DNA of 64,000 nucleotides from Rhynchopus euleeides (GCA_963210315.1 OY723301.1:372001-436000), one strand, 5' to 3'. Positions 51,616-62,601 are shown, counted from the stretch's first letter. Program-made: numbers and translations. Notes: generated from the letters alone by a model not told the origin.

Positions 51616-54126
51616 TCACTCACCGAAGCGCCGGGTGTACTCGCTGCGACGCATGCGGTGCTTCGAGCTGGCGTGGCGCAGCACAGACTCTGCGGAAGGG
51701 AACGGTTCGCCGGATGCCAGCGCAACTGCCCCGCACACAGCACACGCATGGGTGCTGCCCGCAGGGTGCTCGTCGTCGTGGTCCCGCTTCCGCTTGCTGC
51801 TGCCGCTTGCTGGTGCTTCCTCGCCAGCCTGTGTTGCGTCTGCTTCTGATTCTGCACTGTCACTGTCCCCGAGAGCGTCTTGCATGAGCGCCAGCACCGC
51901 CTTCGCACCCCGGCCCTTCAGTCCCGTTGCCACCGACATGCATGTCCTCCCGTCAGCAGCAGGCTTCGTCGCGTCTGCCCCACGTTCCAACAGGACAAGG
52001 CATACAGGCACCTTTGCCGCAAGCACCGCAGCGAGCAGCGGTGGCACTGCACCGTCGTTGATGCTGGCACCGTGGTCCAGTAGCAGGGTCACGACCTTCA
52101 CGTCCCCCGATGCCGCTGCATGCCCCAAGCACGTCCGCCCGTCGTTGTCCTGTGCACCAACGTCCGCACCCTTCTCCAGCAGTGCCGTGCACCTCGCCAG
52201 CCCATTCGACCGTGGCACCCGCATCAGCGCCGTTCGACCATTTCTGTCGCGCGCATCTCTGTCCAGCTTCGGCGATGCATTCAGCGCGCCAAACAGCGCG
52301 AGACTCTTGGTCACCACTGTGTGTAGCAACGGCAACCCTTCTCTGTTGCCTGCGTTGGGGCACGCACCTGCAGCAAGAAGTGCAGCGAATGCATCCTCGC
52401 TCTTGCTTCCGACTGCGATGTGCAGAGCTGTCAAGCCGTCGCCGTTGTGGGCACAGAGGTCGGCACCATGCGATGCGAGTGACACAACCAGCTGTGCGCA
52501 CACCTCGTGTGCCTGCTCAGGCCTGGGGAAGACGTCACGGTTGGCTTCTGACACAGCGTGCATCAGACATGTCCATCCGTTGCAGTCCTGGACAGTCACG
52601 TCTGCCGTGCGCTTGGCGGCCTTCAAGTACGCGAGAATGTCGTTGCAGGCAACCAGCCTCTTGGCGGAGGCTGCGTGCAGGAGGCATGTCATCCCGTCAC
52701 TGTCCTGTGCACCCACATCAATGTCTGCGCGCTGGAGAAAGAATGCGACGCTGTACTCCAATTGTGCAGTTCGCATCAACACCGTGCAACCAGTGCTGTC
52801 CACCACATTCACGTCGAGACGTGGCTCCGCGACCAACGCCTCCAGCATCTGCAAGTCGCTTTTCAGTCGCTTTTGATTCTGGTGCCTCTGCTCCCCCGGG
52901 TAGTGATACCCCGGACGAAACTGGATCGGGTAGGTCGGGTCCTGTGTCATGGCTCCCTGTATCTGTTGCACCTTGCGGTATAGGCAGTGCGGAAACCAGT
53001 CGCCTTTGCCGTCGCGAATGTTGATAGCGGCACCCCTTTGCACCAGAAGCATAAGCACCTCCTTCGTGGAAGCATACCACAGCGCCGTGGCACCTTCGCC
53101 ATCCGTCGCATCCAGATCCACACCGTGGTCCAGCAGTATCGCCACAGGGAGGCACTCCCCCTGTGCACAGACACGCATCAGGCACGTCTTGCCGGTGCCG
53201 TCTGCTGCATTGGCGTCCGCACCGTGCTCGATCAGCACATCGAAGAAGCCCAAGCAGGTTGCCTTAAGCAGAGAGACGTTGCGCGGCACTTCGGCACCCA
53301 GCTCCACAAGCAGGTGGCACACGTCTGTGTTGTCGGAGTATTGCTGCAGCACAGCATACAACAAGGCGTCGGTCAACCAGGACTGCTGCAGGGTGCCGTG
53401 TGAGGCAATGGCACGTACTATCGACACCTTGTTTTTATTAACAGCACTGCCCAGTGTTTGTCTCAACATCGTAGGGCCCTGCGGTACAAGCTCAGTGAAT
53501 ACCCAATCACGATCGAAGTCAACAGCATCGGAGAAGAACCTGGAACTGAACCCAGTGACCCCATGTTCAGCCAGCGCCTGCACAAAATCACGCTTTTGGA
53601 GCCGGCCATGGTATTGCGGGATTTCATGCCAGCGCTTTCCACGCACGTCGTGGATCAACGGAATGCACTTCTTATCTGCAAACATGACCCTGCACACTGG
53701 GAGGTTGGACTTGTCCACAGCAGCGGTAACAGCAGCGTGCACGGTGTGCCACAAGAAACCATCACTCAGCGAGTCACCCCATGCAAGGAGCATGAGACGC
53801 ACAGTCTCAGTGTCCCCCCGCTCCACAGCCTGCATCAGGTCGGGAGTCTTGGAACTAAGGGAGACACCTTGGTCCTGCAGGGTAAGGACGGCCGCATCAC
53901 GTTCATCAGGCAGGACCTCGATGGTGCTGCCCGACGACAGGGCAGCGACGCTGCTGTCGTCGGACAGGAGCAGCCCCTCTGGCATCAGCTTCATCCCGAA
54001 TTTGGTAGACGCTTCTTCGTCGAGCCCCAGCGCCTTGCGCACCGCGGTGTGCAGTGCAGCCAGCTTCGGCTCGCTGGAAAACTCACACATGACCTCATGG
54101 TCCCCGAGCACCACACGCAGCTCCAT
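51616..54126 (-). CDS. Ubiquitin-like/ankyrin-repeat/C2H2 zinc-finger protein
   Basis: The frame is open up to 54747, but the region above 54126 crosses a gene fragment and transposon DNA. The ATG at 54126 (MELRVVLGDHEV) is chosen because it begins a ubiquitin-like fold (about 1-75; MKLMPEGLLLSDDSSVAAL and GSTIEVLPDE). About 12 ankyrin repeats follow (roughly 90-760), with signatures such as HGADANAADGTGKTCLMRV, QDSDGMTCLLHAAS, HNGDGLTALHIAVG and QDNDGRTCLGHAAASGD. An acidic linker with KRKRD, a possible nuclear signal, precedes a C-terminal C2H2 finger (Cys795, Cys798, His818, His823). Total 836 residues. UBL plus ankyrin suggests an adaptor, perhaps in ubiquitin signalling. The finger suggests nucleic-acid or protein binding. 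The exact combination is not one I can name. Confidence 0.8.
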   Translation of the reverse strand: MELRVVLGDHEVMCEFSSEPKLAALHTAVRKALGLDEEASTKFGMKLMPEGLLLSDDSSVAALSSGSTIEVLPDERDAAVLTLQDQGVSLSSKTPDLMQAVERGDTETVRLMLLAWGDSLSDGFLWHTVHAAVTAAVDKSNLPVCRVMFADKKCIPLIHDVRGKRWHEIPQYHGRLQKRDFVQALAEHGVTGFSSRFFSDAVDFDRDWVFTELVPQGPTMLRQTLGSAVNKNKVSIVRAIASHGTLQQSWLTDALLYAVLQQYSDNTDVCHLLVELGAEVPRNVSLLKATCLGFFDVLIEHGADANAADGTGKTCLMRVCAQGECLPVAILLDHGVDLDATDGEGATALWYASTKEVLMLLVQRGAAINIRDGKGDWFPHCLYRKVQQIQGAMTQDPTYPIQFRPGYHYPGEQRHQNQKRLKSDLQMLEALVAEPRLDVNVVDSTGCTVLMRTAQLEYSVAFFLQRADIDVGAQDSDGMTCLLHAASAKRLVACNDILAYLKAAKRTADVTVQDCNGWTCLMHAVSEANRDVFPRPEQAHEVCAQLVVSLASHGADLCAHNGDGLTALHIAVGSKSEDAFAALLAAGACPNAGNREGLPLLHTVVTKSLALFGALNASPKLDRDARDRNGRTALMRVPRSNGLARCTALLEKGADVGAQDNDGRTCLGHAAASGDVKVVTLLLDHGASINDGAVPPLLAAVLAAKVPVCLVLLERGADATKPAADGRTCMSVATGLKGRGAKAVLALMQDALGDSDSAESEADATQAGEEAPASGSSKRKRDHDDEHPAGSTHACAVCGAVALASGEPFPSAESVLRHASSKHRMRRSEYTRRFGE

Positions 54127-54637
54127 CGCAGGTGCTGTGCCTGTGTCTCCTGTAGGAGTGGATCCTCCATTCGCTGAAGCATTGTGTGCCTGGTGTGAAA
54201 AGGGAAGGAAGCGGGTGCGCCGCCAGCAAGCCAGTGGAGAGCCACCAGCTGCACTGTCGGGATCGTATGACCTTTTCGAAGGAAAATGAGCACGCTTGTT
54301 GGTCTGCACATCACACAAAGGAATTGGATCTGTGCAAGAACAGAGCTGTGTGCGTGGGTCACTTGACAGGAAGTCAGTTCTGCTGATGCCGTCCGGGAGC
54401 GGGGTGTGGGGTGTGGGGAGGGCCAGCGCACGCGCGTTACACACAGCAGACGATCTGACATGCGGAGGGGCCCTCGAGTAACACATATACAAGCTACACA
54501 CTGCGCTTGGGAGGAGTCCGCCTGCCGGGCGGCCCCCCTTCAGCACCCGCAGCAGGAACTGCAGCAGCGGCGCCGGCGGCACGCTCGGCGTCGCCAGGAA
54601 GTCAACCACCAGCCCCGCCAGGGCCCCACCCCCGCCC

Positions 54638-55557
54638 CAGGGTTCAAAAATACGCGTATTAAACGTATTATACGTATTCGTATGGGGGCCTTCGCTACCA
54701 GATGTGACTGAGTGAGAAAAAGTGAGCCACGGCCCACTTCCCCTCACTGGCTGACGAGCTGTGACGAGCAGTGACTGGTAGCGAGGGCCCCCTATTAATA
54801 CGTATTAATACGAATACGTGGGGGGTATTTTCCTGAAATACGTGGGTTTTTGGTTCAGCCCCCTTTCCCTCCTTGAGTTGTGCTGTAGACCCCCTCATGG
54901 GCTCACAACCCGTCGGCTGCAGAGGCCGGACCCGCGCTATGAAGAGCACGGAGCAACCATGTGTCGGGCGGAGCTGAAATGGGGCATTCGTAATCACGAA
55001 GGAGGCCCTGCAAACCCGGCCTTCCTGCACCTGAAGGGTACCCGCAACGCCAGGTTGAGGCGTACACCGACCCTGCGCCCTCCCCAGGTGGTAGAACAGG
55101 CGAAACCACATCAACTGAGTGGCGATATCTGGTCAACTGAGTGCTTGTATGTGGGGCAGATCGCACCGGCTGAGCACTGTGTCAGCCAAGGAGACGAAGA
55201 CAAAGGATCGTGACCGATCCCATCTTGGATCGTCCGTGTCCGTCAGTTCGAGGGTGGCGTCGTCATGGACGGCGTCTGAGGTTCAAACACACTGGAGAAG
55301 CACAAACTCGCAACGAATATGTGCTTCCCGCAGCGCGTCAACATGTTCTGCAGACATCGCGATCCCGGAAGAACCCCCTCTCCACCCCAAAAACCTCACA
55401 AAACAGACACCGGAAGGGAAAATACCCCAAACCACTGAGGGAAAGAAGGGTCGCCAAAACCACGCGTATTACACGTATTCGACGTATTAATACGTATTCG
55501 TATTAATACGTATTAATACGAATACGTGGGGGGTCAGACGCGTATTCTTGATCCCTG
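54638..55557. mobile_element. 920-bp TIR element with 9-bp target duplication
   Basis: The ends CAGGGTTCAAAAATACGCG and, inverted, CAGGGATCAAGAATACGCG match at 17 of 19 positions. They are flanked by CCCCCGCCC on both sides (54629-54637 and 55558-55566), and the uninterrupted target sequence exists in the array gene. Subterminal TACGTATTAATACG-type palindromes fill both ends. There is no transposase ORF, so it is non-autonomous. A 9-bp duplication is typical of Mutator-like elements, but the family is not certain. Confidence 0.82.
54684..54792. mobile_element. 109-bp MITE, TSD TAT
   Basis: The terminal inverted repeat GGGGGCC(C/T)TCGCTACCA is followed by GATGTGACTGAGTGAGAAAA. TAT is duplicated on each side (54681-54683 and 54793-54795). 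Nested inside the 920-bp element. Confidence 0.8.
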
Positions 55558-55824
55558 CCCCCGCCCACCTCCTCCAGCATCGCCCCCAGCACCACCGCAG
55601 GGCGGCGCAGCAGCTCCGCGAGGCAACACCTTCCCTCTCCTCCACCTCCACCTCCTCCCCCAGCACCAGACCCTCCCCCAGTGGGCCGCACCCCCTCCAC
55701 CCCTCCTCCACCCCTTCCCTTTCCGCCACCACCCTCTACCCTCCCCGCCGCCCCCGCCACCACACCGAGGAACGCCATCAGGCACGCATCGGACCCCAGC
55801 ACCGAGGCAACCACCCAACGCAGC

Positions 55825-57622
55825 GACTCCAGGGCAGGGGACACGGTGCAGCAAGGGGATGTGGGCGTGTGGCTGTCGCAAGCGGAAGTGAGGCAAAGGG
55901 GGAGCAGGGGGGGGTGTGGTGGGGTCTTGCCGAACCCCCTCCGCTTCTGAACTCCGCACCTCCTTGTTTGTGACATTTTCTTGGCTGTGCAGGTCTGCGT
56001 AGCGTTGCTCCTTCACATCCTCCAAGGAGGAGGGAACGCTGTCTCAGCATTCTTCTGCTGCCCCTGCACTATGCTGTGGTTGAGGAAAGGCACGCATTTG
56101 GAAAAGACACGCTGGATAGACGCACCCGGGACTGTTGATGGTGACGGGGTGCATCAGGGAGAGGATGATGGAAGATGGATGATGTAATATGGATCAGAGG
56201 TGAAAGAGGTGAAAGTGAAACACGCACAAAAAAAAACCCCCCCCCCCCACCCTCCTTACAGTTGAGGGGAAGCCCGGGTCTTCTGTCTGAGCGCATCTGA
56301 GACATGCAGTGTGTTTTGCCCCCCCCCCCCCCCCCCCACAATGCTTCTTGGGGATGTCGTGATTCTGAGGACGATGAACACTGCATGCATCGGACAGCAC
56401 TCCTACACCCAGCCACCCGACTCAACACCAAAAGCGGGGCTGGGGCTTGGGGACAGCGAAAAGCTCAAAAAAAAAGAAATAGGAGGGTATCGCGCTGGGC
56501 ATGAGTGACCTGAGACCGGCAATCAAGCACCTCAGCCCTTGCCCTTCGCGACCCCCTCCCTACTACGCACAGAAAATACCTTCTGGGGGCCGTTGCTCTC
56601 GTGTCGAAGCGTGTGTCAGGTTGCAACCCATCATACACATGGCGCCGCGGCTCACCTTTCTACACTTTAGAGCTTGCTGTGTTGGATTGGCGGACCCGCA
56701 TCGTACAGAAAGTCCACGAGAGACAAACGCATGAGAACTGATACGCTAGCGACACTTCAGAGCGAAAACCCCCCTCTGGATTGAGAGAGATGGTGCTGGC
56801 AGTTGGCTCGGTGGGGGGGGGGGGGTGGGTCTTCGCTCAGAAGTGCAGCTCCTCACAACAGAGGCAAGCTGGCACAGTTTGACACACAGCGAAGGCACCC
56901 CAGGTGAGAGAGCTGACACTTGGGGGGGGCCCACAGGGCCCAACCGAGTGCCACACTGGGAAGGCGGCACCTCGCACCTTTCAACGGGTCTGCCGAAAGC
57001 AAAAAGCAAGAGCTAGGATTGGGGAGGCCACGACACGTGGGGTGGAGAGAAGGGGGTTGGGGGGGGGGGGGGGGCGGGCTGTGTGGCAACGGCGGATTGG
57101 CGAGGAAAGCCTTGAAGGAGAAACAAAGGAGCCGATATGAAAAGAAGTACCGATCGCCTTAATTCAGTTTGGGAGTGCCTGAGCCTCGAGTTGAGGTAGT
57201 TCGTTCTTGATGCATCCGGAGGTGCACAGCGCAGGCCTCCCACTAACCACCGCACGAAGCGAGGTCGTTTTTACTCCTTTTCCCACATCGAGGCATCGAT
57301 CCCGATGAGACAAGATGGTAAAACCCATCTCGCGACATCTTGTCAATATGGCGCCGTTGCACAACATCCCCCACCACCTCCTCCTCCCCGAGGCCTTTTG
57401 ATATGCAGGTTGTCTGAGCGAAGCAAAGAAGGGGACACGGGATCAACGGAATAACTTCCGTCGTTAGCAGAAAGAGAAGAGGAGAGAGGAGAAGGACGCC
57501 GCTCTCCCGGCAGTTGTTCGGCAAGATGGTTCGGCGTGTCCCTCACACCTAAAGGGTGGAAAGGCGCCAAGAATCCACTCGGCAACACCGCGGAGCGATA
57601 GAGCCTTCTCTTCGGTTTCCTC
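55825..57622. other. Non-coding region
   Basis: 1.8 kb without a supported gene. Homopolymer runs: A8 and C10 near 56228-56247, C18 near 56320, G-runs near 56813 and 57059. Confidence 0.5.
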
Positions 57623-57625
57623 CTG

Positions 57626-57730
57626 AGGGGGTCTCGCTACCAGTCACAGCTTAGTCGGTCGGTGAGGGGAAGTGGGTGATGCTGCTCACTGTTTTCTCAC
57701 TCAGTCACATCTGGTAGCGTGAGGGCCCCC
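57626..57730. mobile_element. 105-bp MITE, inverted orientation, TSD CTG
   Basis: Left end (A)GGGGGTCTCGCTACCAG, right end CTGGTAGCGTGAGGGCCCCC. The internal TTTTCTCACTCAGTCACATC is the reverse complement of the left part of the MITEs at 54684 and 62493. CTG is duplicated at 57623-57625 and 57731-57733. Confidence 0.72.
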
Positions 57731-58636
57731 CTGGAGGCAATTAAAGAAACAAGCAAGGCTGGAGACGGGTGTGTGTGTGTGTGTGTGGTTATGAAGTTTT
57801 AAGGCGGTGTCGCCCTGCACGGGCAGTAGCACCTCCCCTTCAGTATCGCACTCCCGAAGGATTCCCCAACACGACGTGACACCGGTTTCGACGCGTACTC
57901 TTCGTACCCCTCCCCCCGGCCGCGTCTCTTCAGCGAAGAACCGGGGATAATCGGACCAGGGCTAGCTAAACCCTGGTGGTGTCACGGGTGGGGTTGGAGA
58001 GGGAGAAAAGGAAGAAATGAAGTTGCGAAAAAGTCAAACACTGACACGTGAAATCAATAAAAAAGCGGTATATATCGCCCCCTTGCTGCGACAAAGACAC
58101 TAAATAGTCAGGCCGCTCCAAGAGTCTTGAGGGCTTGAAGGAAGAAATGTGTGTGTGTGTGTGTGGGCAGTTTGAGGTTGTAGCTGAGATGTAGCCACCC
58201 TTGTGTGTGTGGAGAACAGTTGGACTTCTTGTAAGGAGACAAAAAAAAGGGGGGGGGGTTTTAACATGCGGGTGTGTGCCACGGGCTTTGCGCAGGGCAG
58301 TCGCTGAGCAGCCGCAGGAAAAGAGGAAAGTTCCCACCCCATGTCAAAAAAACCCTTTTTCTTCGTCTCCTCGCTGTAGTAGCGTTTGCTCCGAGCGGAA
58401 CCCCCAGGGATACCTCCTCGGCTGTCTTGACACACCCCCCGCCCACCAAACGCAACCAAAGCACAGCAGCAAGCTGCACCCCGCCGCCTCCTCCTCGCAG
58501 GCTGCTCTTCAGCGGCACAGGCGTGGGGGGGGTGCTGGGGTGGCAGGAAATAGGAAGCGCCGACATCCCCCAACGAGCAGCATCGGGCCTCAGGCAGGAA
58601 GGAAGGGCACCGCCCCCATATCACGCACGCCTTCCA
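57731..58636. other. Non-coding region with two TG microsatellites
   Basis: (GT)n at 57769-57787 and 58149-58165. A local palindrome, CCAGGGCTAGCTAAACCCTGG, lies near 57957-57977. No gene recognised. Confidence 0.5.
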
Positions 58637-60220
58637 TCAGGAGACACCGCAGCGTCCCGACCCCGCTGCTGCTGAGAATCCCCCTTTGGAGGACCACCCT
58701 CCGGACGCCTCAGGTTCTTCGTCACCCCGTGCGCTTCGCTGGAAGCGTAGGAGCACGCCCTGCTCTTGAGGCGAGAGCCACCGTCGGATGAACACAACAG
58801 CTCGGGGCAACGTTGAAACATTTAAAGTTGGCTCGCGGCGGCGTCCCGCCCGCCCACCCACACACCCCTCACAGGCGACGGTGGCCCGTCGGCCTGCCCG
58901 CCACCGCCCCACTGAGGTGCGGAACCTGCGTGGCGCAGCTGCCTTCGCTGCCCCTGCACCCACCCAGGAAGGCGCGAAACCCTGTCTCGGCAGCGGTGCA
59001 GCCGATGCCAACACCCGCACGGCGGTGCGCCTCGAGCAGCCCTCCAGGGGGCAGCAGGTGGGCGGGCAGTGCGGGCACCCCTCCTTCAGCACCCTCGCCA
59101 ACGGGCAGCACCCAGACTCCAGCAGCGCGAGCGTCGCCCTGAGGTCCGCGTTGCTGCCGCAGCACGCTCCCCCGACACCCGAGCTGCTGCGGCTGCTCCT
59201 GCTGCTCCCCTGCGTGGGTGTCTGCGACACCTCGTCAGGCTTCTCCGACAGGGGCACCGCAAGCGGCTCCGCCTTGCCGCACTGCGCTGCGCGCTGCTGC
59301 CGCCGCGCCACACGCCTCTGATACTTCTGCATCGTGGAGAAGGACGACAGGATGACGCCCTGGATGCACGCGCCTGTCAGGATCCCGACCCAGCCGAACA
59401 TCCCACCGAGCAGCGCCTTCATGCTCTCGCCTTTGGCGTGCTCCACCATGGGGACGGAGAAGGAGGCAGCCGACAGCATGATCTCGATCAGCACGACGGG
59501 CCGCAGCAGCTGCTGCCTGCGGAACTGCATCGCGGTGAAGGAGGTCGTGTTGACGACCTTCCCGCCGATGAACTTCTCCTGCGACAGGGAGAAGGAGACG
59601 GTTGCCACGTGGTCCTGCGCGACGTACATCGGGGTGCCCAGGTCACGCACGTTGGCGGTGCCATCCCGCACTTTGTTCATCGCGTTGTCATCGCCGATAG
59701 GGAGGAAGTTCCCCATCACGCTGCTGAATCCGCACTCCTCTGCGCTCTTCGCTAAGGGGAACCCACGGGAGGAGTCGTTGACGACAAGCGCGAAGGAGAG
59801 GGCCAGCAGGTCCAGCTGGTTGTAGAACACCACACCGAGGTCACGCATCTTGGTGCTGTTTGCGACAGCCGCGTTGACAGTCGAGGAGACGAGGCTGAAG
59901 GTGTGGTATTCCGTGGCGGTCATGCATTGCGTCACCTCCGCGTCGACAAACCGGGTGAATGTGCAATTGTACACCGCCCAGTAGCATGTGTCGTCCGTGC
60001 CAGTCAGGAGGGAGATCCACGGGGCCTCCAGGAAGTCGACGGTGGACTGCTTGATGCCCGTCTTCTCCTTCCTGCCCTCCCGCCAGTACTCCATGGCCAT
60101 GTCGACGCAGATGTAGATCATGGTGCCCCAGATACCGATCACGACGAGGATCACAAACAGGTCGGACCACGTCAGGTCCTTCCTCCTCTTGTGCAGGAAG
60201 GGGAACAGGGAGGACCCCAT
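58637..60220 (-). CDS. Two-span membrane protein with large extracellular domain
   Basis: 527 residues from an ATG preceded directly by CCTCAG, a plausible acceptor. Topology by eye: short basic cytosolic N-terminus (KRRK, 11-14), TM1 about 20-40 (DLFVILVVIGIWGTMIYICV), an extracellular region of about 225 residues with N-glycosylation sequons at Asn85, 121, 148 and 224 and several Cys, then TM2 about 268-293 (ALLGGMFGWVGILTGACIQG). A basic C-terminal region follows (RRVARRQQR), then 200 residues of Ser/Gly/Arg-rich low complexity. Short N-tail, TM1, big glycosylated loop, TM2 is the layout of DEG/ENaC, P2X and TMEM206-type channels, but no family signature is certain. The last ~200 codons could be partly fortuitous. 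Confidence 0.65.
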   Translation of the reverse strand: MGSSLFPFLHKRRKDLTWSDLFVILVVIGIWGTMIYICVDMAMEYWREGRKEKTGIKQSTVDFLEAPWISLLTGTDDTCYWAVYNCTFTRFVDAEVTQCMTATEYHTFSLVSSTVNAAVANSTKMRDLGVVFYNQLDLLALSFALVVNDSSRGFPLAKSAEECGFSSVMGNFLPIGDDNAMNKVRDGTANVRDLGTPMYVAQDHVATVSFSLSQEKFIGGKVVNTTSFTAMQFRRQQLLRPVVLIEIMLSAASFSVPMVEHAKGESMKALLGGMFGWVGILTGACIQGVILSSFSTMQKYQRRVARRQQRAAQCGKAEPLAVPLSEKPDEVSQTPTQGSSRSSRSSSGVGGACCGSNADLRATLALLESGCCPLARVLKEGCPHCPPTCCPLEGCSRRTAVRVLASAAPLPRQGFAPSWVGAGAAKAAAPRRFRTSVGRWRAGRRATVACEGCVGGRAGRRREPTLNVSTLPRAVVFIRRWLSPQEQGVLLRFQRSARGDEEPEASGGWSSKGGFSAAAGSGRCGVS

Positions 60221-62489
60221 CTGAGGCTATGGAACGCAAACTGGTATCTGCGTGTGGTTGGTGTGGTGGCGGTGGTGGTGGCAGTTGAGGCTAAGTTAAA
60301 GCCTTCTGCTGTCAACAAACTGGGGAGGGGGGGTGGGGTGGGGTGGTGGCGGGGGGGCTGTATCGATGGCGATTCTGATTCTTTCCTTGCGTGTCGTTCT
60401 GCGTCTTGCTTGAGTCATCTCCGTGATATTTGCATCTCAGCTTCTCCGCGGTGTTGCTGCTCGAGGTTGGGTTTGAAACGCTTGCTCGTCTGGCCAAACA
60501 GAACTATAAATACCAGACAGTTTCCGATCGAAAAAGAACAAGAATTCGGAACAGCCCAAAGTCGAAGCCAGGCAGCCCAAACAGGATGACAAGAGCTATT
60601 ACCGCATGGCTTGCCTTGGGCATCGGGGCGATTGATTTTTTGGGGGCGTTTCTTTGTGTTTGGCCCGTTTCGACAGTTCTTTCTTTCTATTGTTCTCACC
60701 ATCACGAACCCCTCCCCTGAACGTGACGAGAAGCCCGAAGGCACGTTTGGGTGTATTTCCTTGTGCCCCACAGCAGCTTTTTTTTGAGCCTTTTGTGAGC
60801 ACCAAAAGTGAACCGAAAATTCGTTCTTTCTGGATCGCTGCCGGGTTGGTGGCACTTGTTGTTGGAAAAAAATCACCCGACTTCCCTTTTTGAATATTTC
60901 GTTCCCTGACATTTTCCCACACTGGACAGTCGGGACTCAGGGCGCCAACCCGACCGCCAACAGATGGTTGGGTTACATCAGTGTCTGGAGAGCATTCCCG
61001 TTTGAGCTTTGAACACCATTTCCCCAAAAACAGTCCTGAAAAATCCAGAAGACCTCTTGCGGTTTGGCGATTCATGCTCCTTTTCCCTTTCTGTTTTTCC
61101 CTGATCCCGAACTCCACCACACACGGTGTTCTCTCCGCCGTGCCTCCGCACACACTTTGGGGCACCACTGCAACTCTATCGTATAGGGCAAGACCGAACG
61201 GTCTCCACGATCCCTACCGGGTAGCACGTATTGGCAGCCGCTGTTGCACGACCTGAGACCCCCTACCCAATCACCTACAGGGAGGTGAGCGGGCGGTGAT
61301 GGCCATATGAGGAAGGGGGCGGGAGGGCCACGACAGCCGCTCTCGCTTGGTGGGCTGGAGGGGGTCATGAGGGGTTCATGGGGGGGCAAGCATAAAAGAA
61401 GGTGGGCGTCAGGGAGTGGCATGGGCAGGGGCATGGCTCCACAGCACCGCACCCTCTCGGGCAGATGCGGCGGTGATGCGCGGGGAGGGGGTGCGTTTCT
61501 ATGATTTTTGACGACCTGTCCCAAAAGGCATCGGAACGTGTGCCAAAAAAACAGGGTCAGAGAGGCTTCCTACAAACTGCACCGGGAAAACTTGCCGACA
61601 ACTGGAAACACCCCCAGTGCAGTCGTCCTCCGAACCACCGCGCGTATGATACATCCATAAATCGGCCATGCCCCCTTTTTCCCCACCCCACTCCACAAAC
61701 GTCGAGGTGACCTCAGCCAGGTGACCTGTGCACAATGTCGCGCGAGAAGCGGCATTATGTGACAATTCAATTGTTTGTGACTCTGGCAGAGATCATCTCT
61801 CACCACCCCCCCCCCCCACGAGACAGAAAGAGGCGATGGAGTGCATGGAGAAAAAAAATGGGGCGGGGTGGGGGAAGAGTGTGGGGTGGGGGTGGGGGTG
61901 GGGACGGCGGGGTGACTGGCTGTCGCGGGCAGTGGCCGGCGCGACGAAAGCAGCAGTGCCGCACTGTCCCCCAACGCCGCTCTCTCGGGCATCCTCGCCC
62001 CCTCCCCCCCAATGCAGGCAACCCTCACACCCCTCCCCGAGGCCTTGCGAGGTGTGCGGGGGGCGGGCGTAGGCCTGCATCACGGGGCATGCTGTATACC
62101 CGGCGGGCCCAGCAACTGAAAGATTCAGCACCTGAGCCGTGGCGCCTGGGTGGGGGCTGGGGGTGGGGCTGATGTAAAAATTTTGACAAAAGAAAAACAA
62201 GGGTGAAAAAAAAGGACAGCAAGAGGAAGGGCGACCCGTCCCTCAGCTGGGGGGGGAGTTGGTGGGATGATTATCGGATTGTTCTCTTCTGCACCACTGC
62301 GTTGTCGTGGAGGTGAACCTCGCCCAGAAAACAAGACAGAGCCAGGGGGGCACACTGTCCGGTGGGCTGTTGATGCGGTCACTCTGAGCAGAGAAGTGCA
62401 GAGAGAGCGGGTCAAGCATTCGGCGGTTATTCCGACGGAGTTTTTTCTCGCGTTCGCCACACCTGCAACAAGAGCATTTGAAGTCGCTC
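60221..62489. other. Non-coding region
   Basis: 2.3 kb with short unsupported ORFs only (the longest, minus 60599-61168, has no domain signature). It is AT-richer from 60480 to 61100. Confidence 0.5.
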
Positions 62490-62492
62490 AAT

Positions 62493-62601
62493 GGGGGCCC
62501 TCGCTACCAAGTGTGACTGAGTGAGAAAAAGTGAGAAGTCAGCCATGTTTGGCTGACAACTGACGACTCGTGACTCACAGTGACTCGTAGCGAGGGCCCC
62601 C
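62493..62601. mobile_element. 109-bp MITE, TSD AAT
   Basis: Terminal inverted repeats GGGGGCCCTCGCTACC at 62493 and GTAGCGAGGGCCCCC at the right end. Internal GTGTGACTGAGTGAGAAAA and an inverted GTCAGCCA...TGGCTGAC. AAT is duplicated at 62490-62492 and 62602-62604. Same length as the copy at 54684. Confidence 0.8.

Larger units (their letters stand above)
54515..55824 (-). pseudogene. Fragment of the 802-codon array gene, split by a transposon
   Basis: 54515-54637 and 55558-55824 are nearly identical to consecutive parts of the array gene (unit 1 about 18935-19310). Together they form one uninterrupted gene piece of about 380 bp once the 920-bp insertion and its target duplication are removed. 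Homology ends abruptly at both sides (GGGAGGAG on the left, AACGCAGCGACTCC on the right). The second piece has a few small insertions relative to the array. It is a truncated duplicate. Confidence 0.85.

Noticed and set aside
54127..54747. Upstream 207 codons of the ankyrin ORF
   Set aside because: They translate a gene fragment, MITE DNA and intergenic sequence; the frame is open by chance and the UBL-like domain begins at 54126.
60599..61168. 189-codon minus-strand ORF
   Set aside because: No domain, signal or compositional support; the surrounding DNA is AT-richer and looks intergenic.
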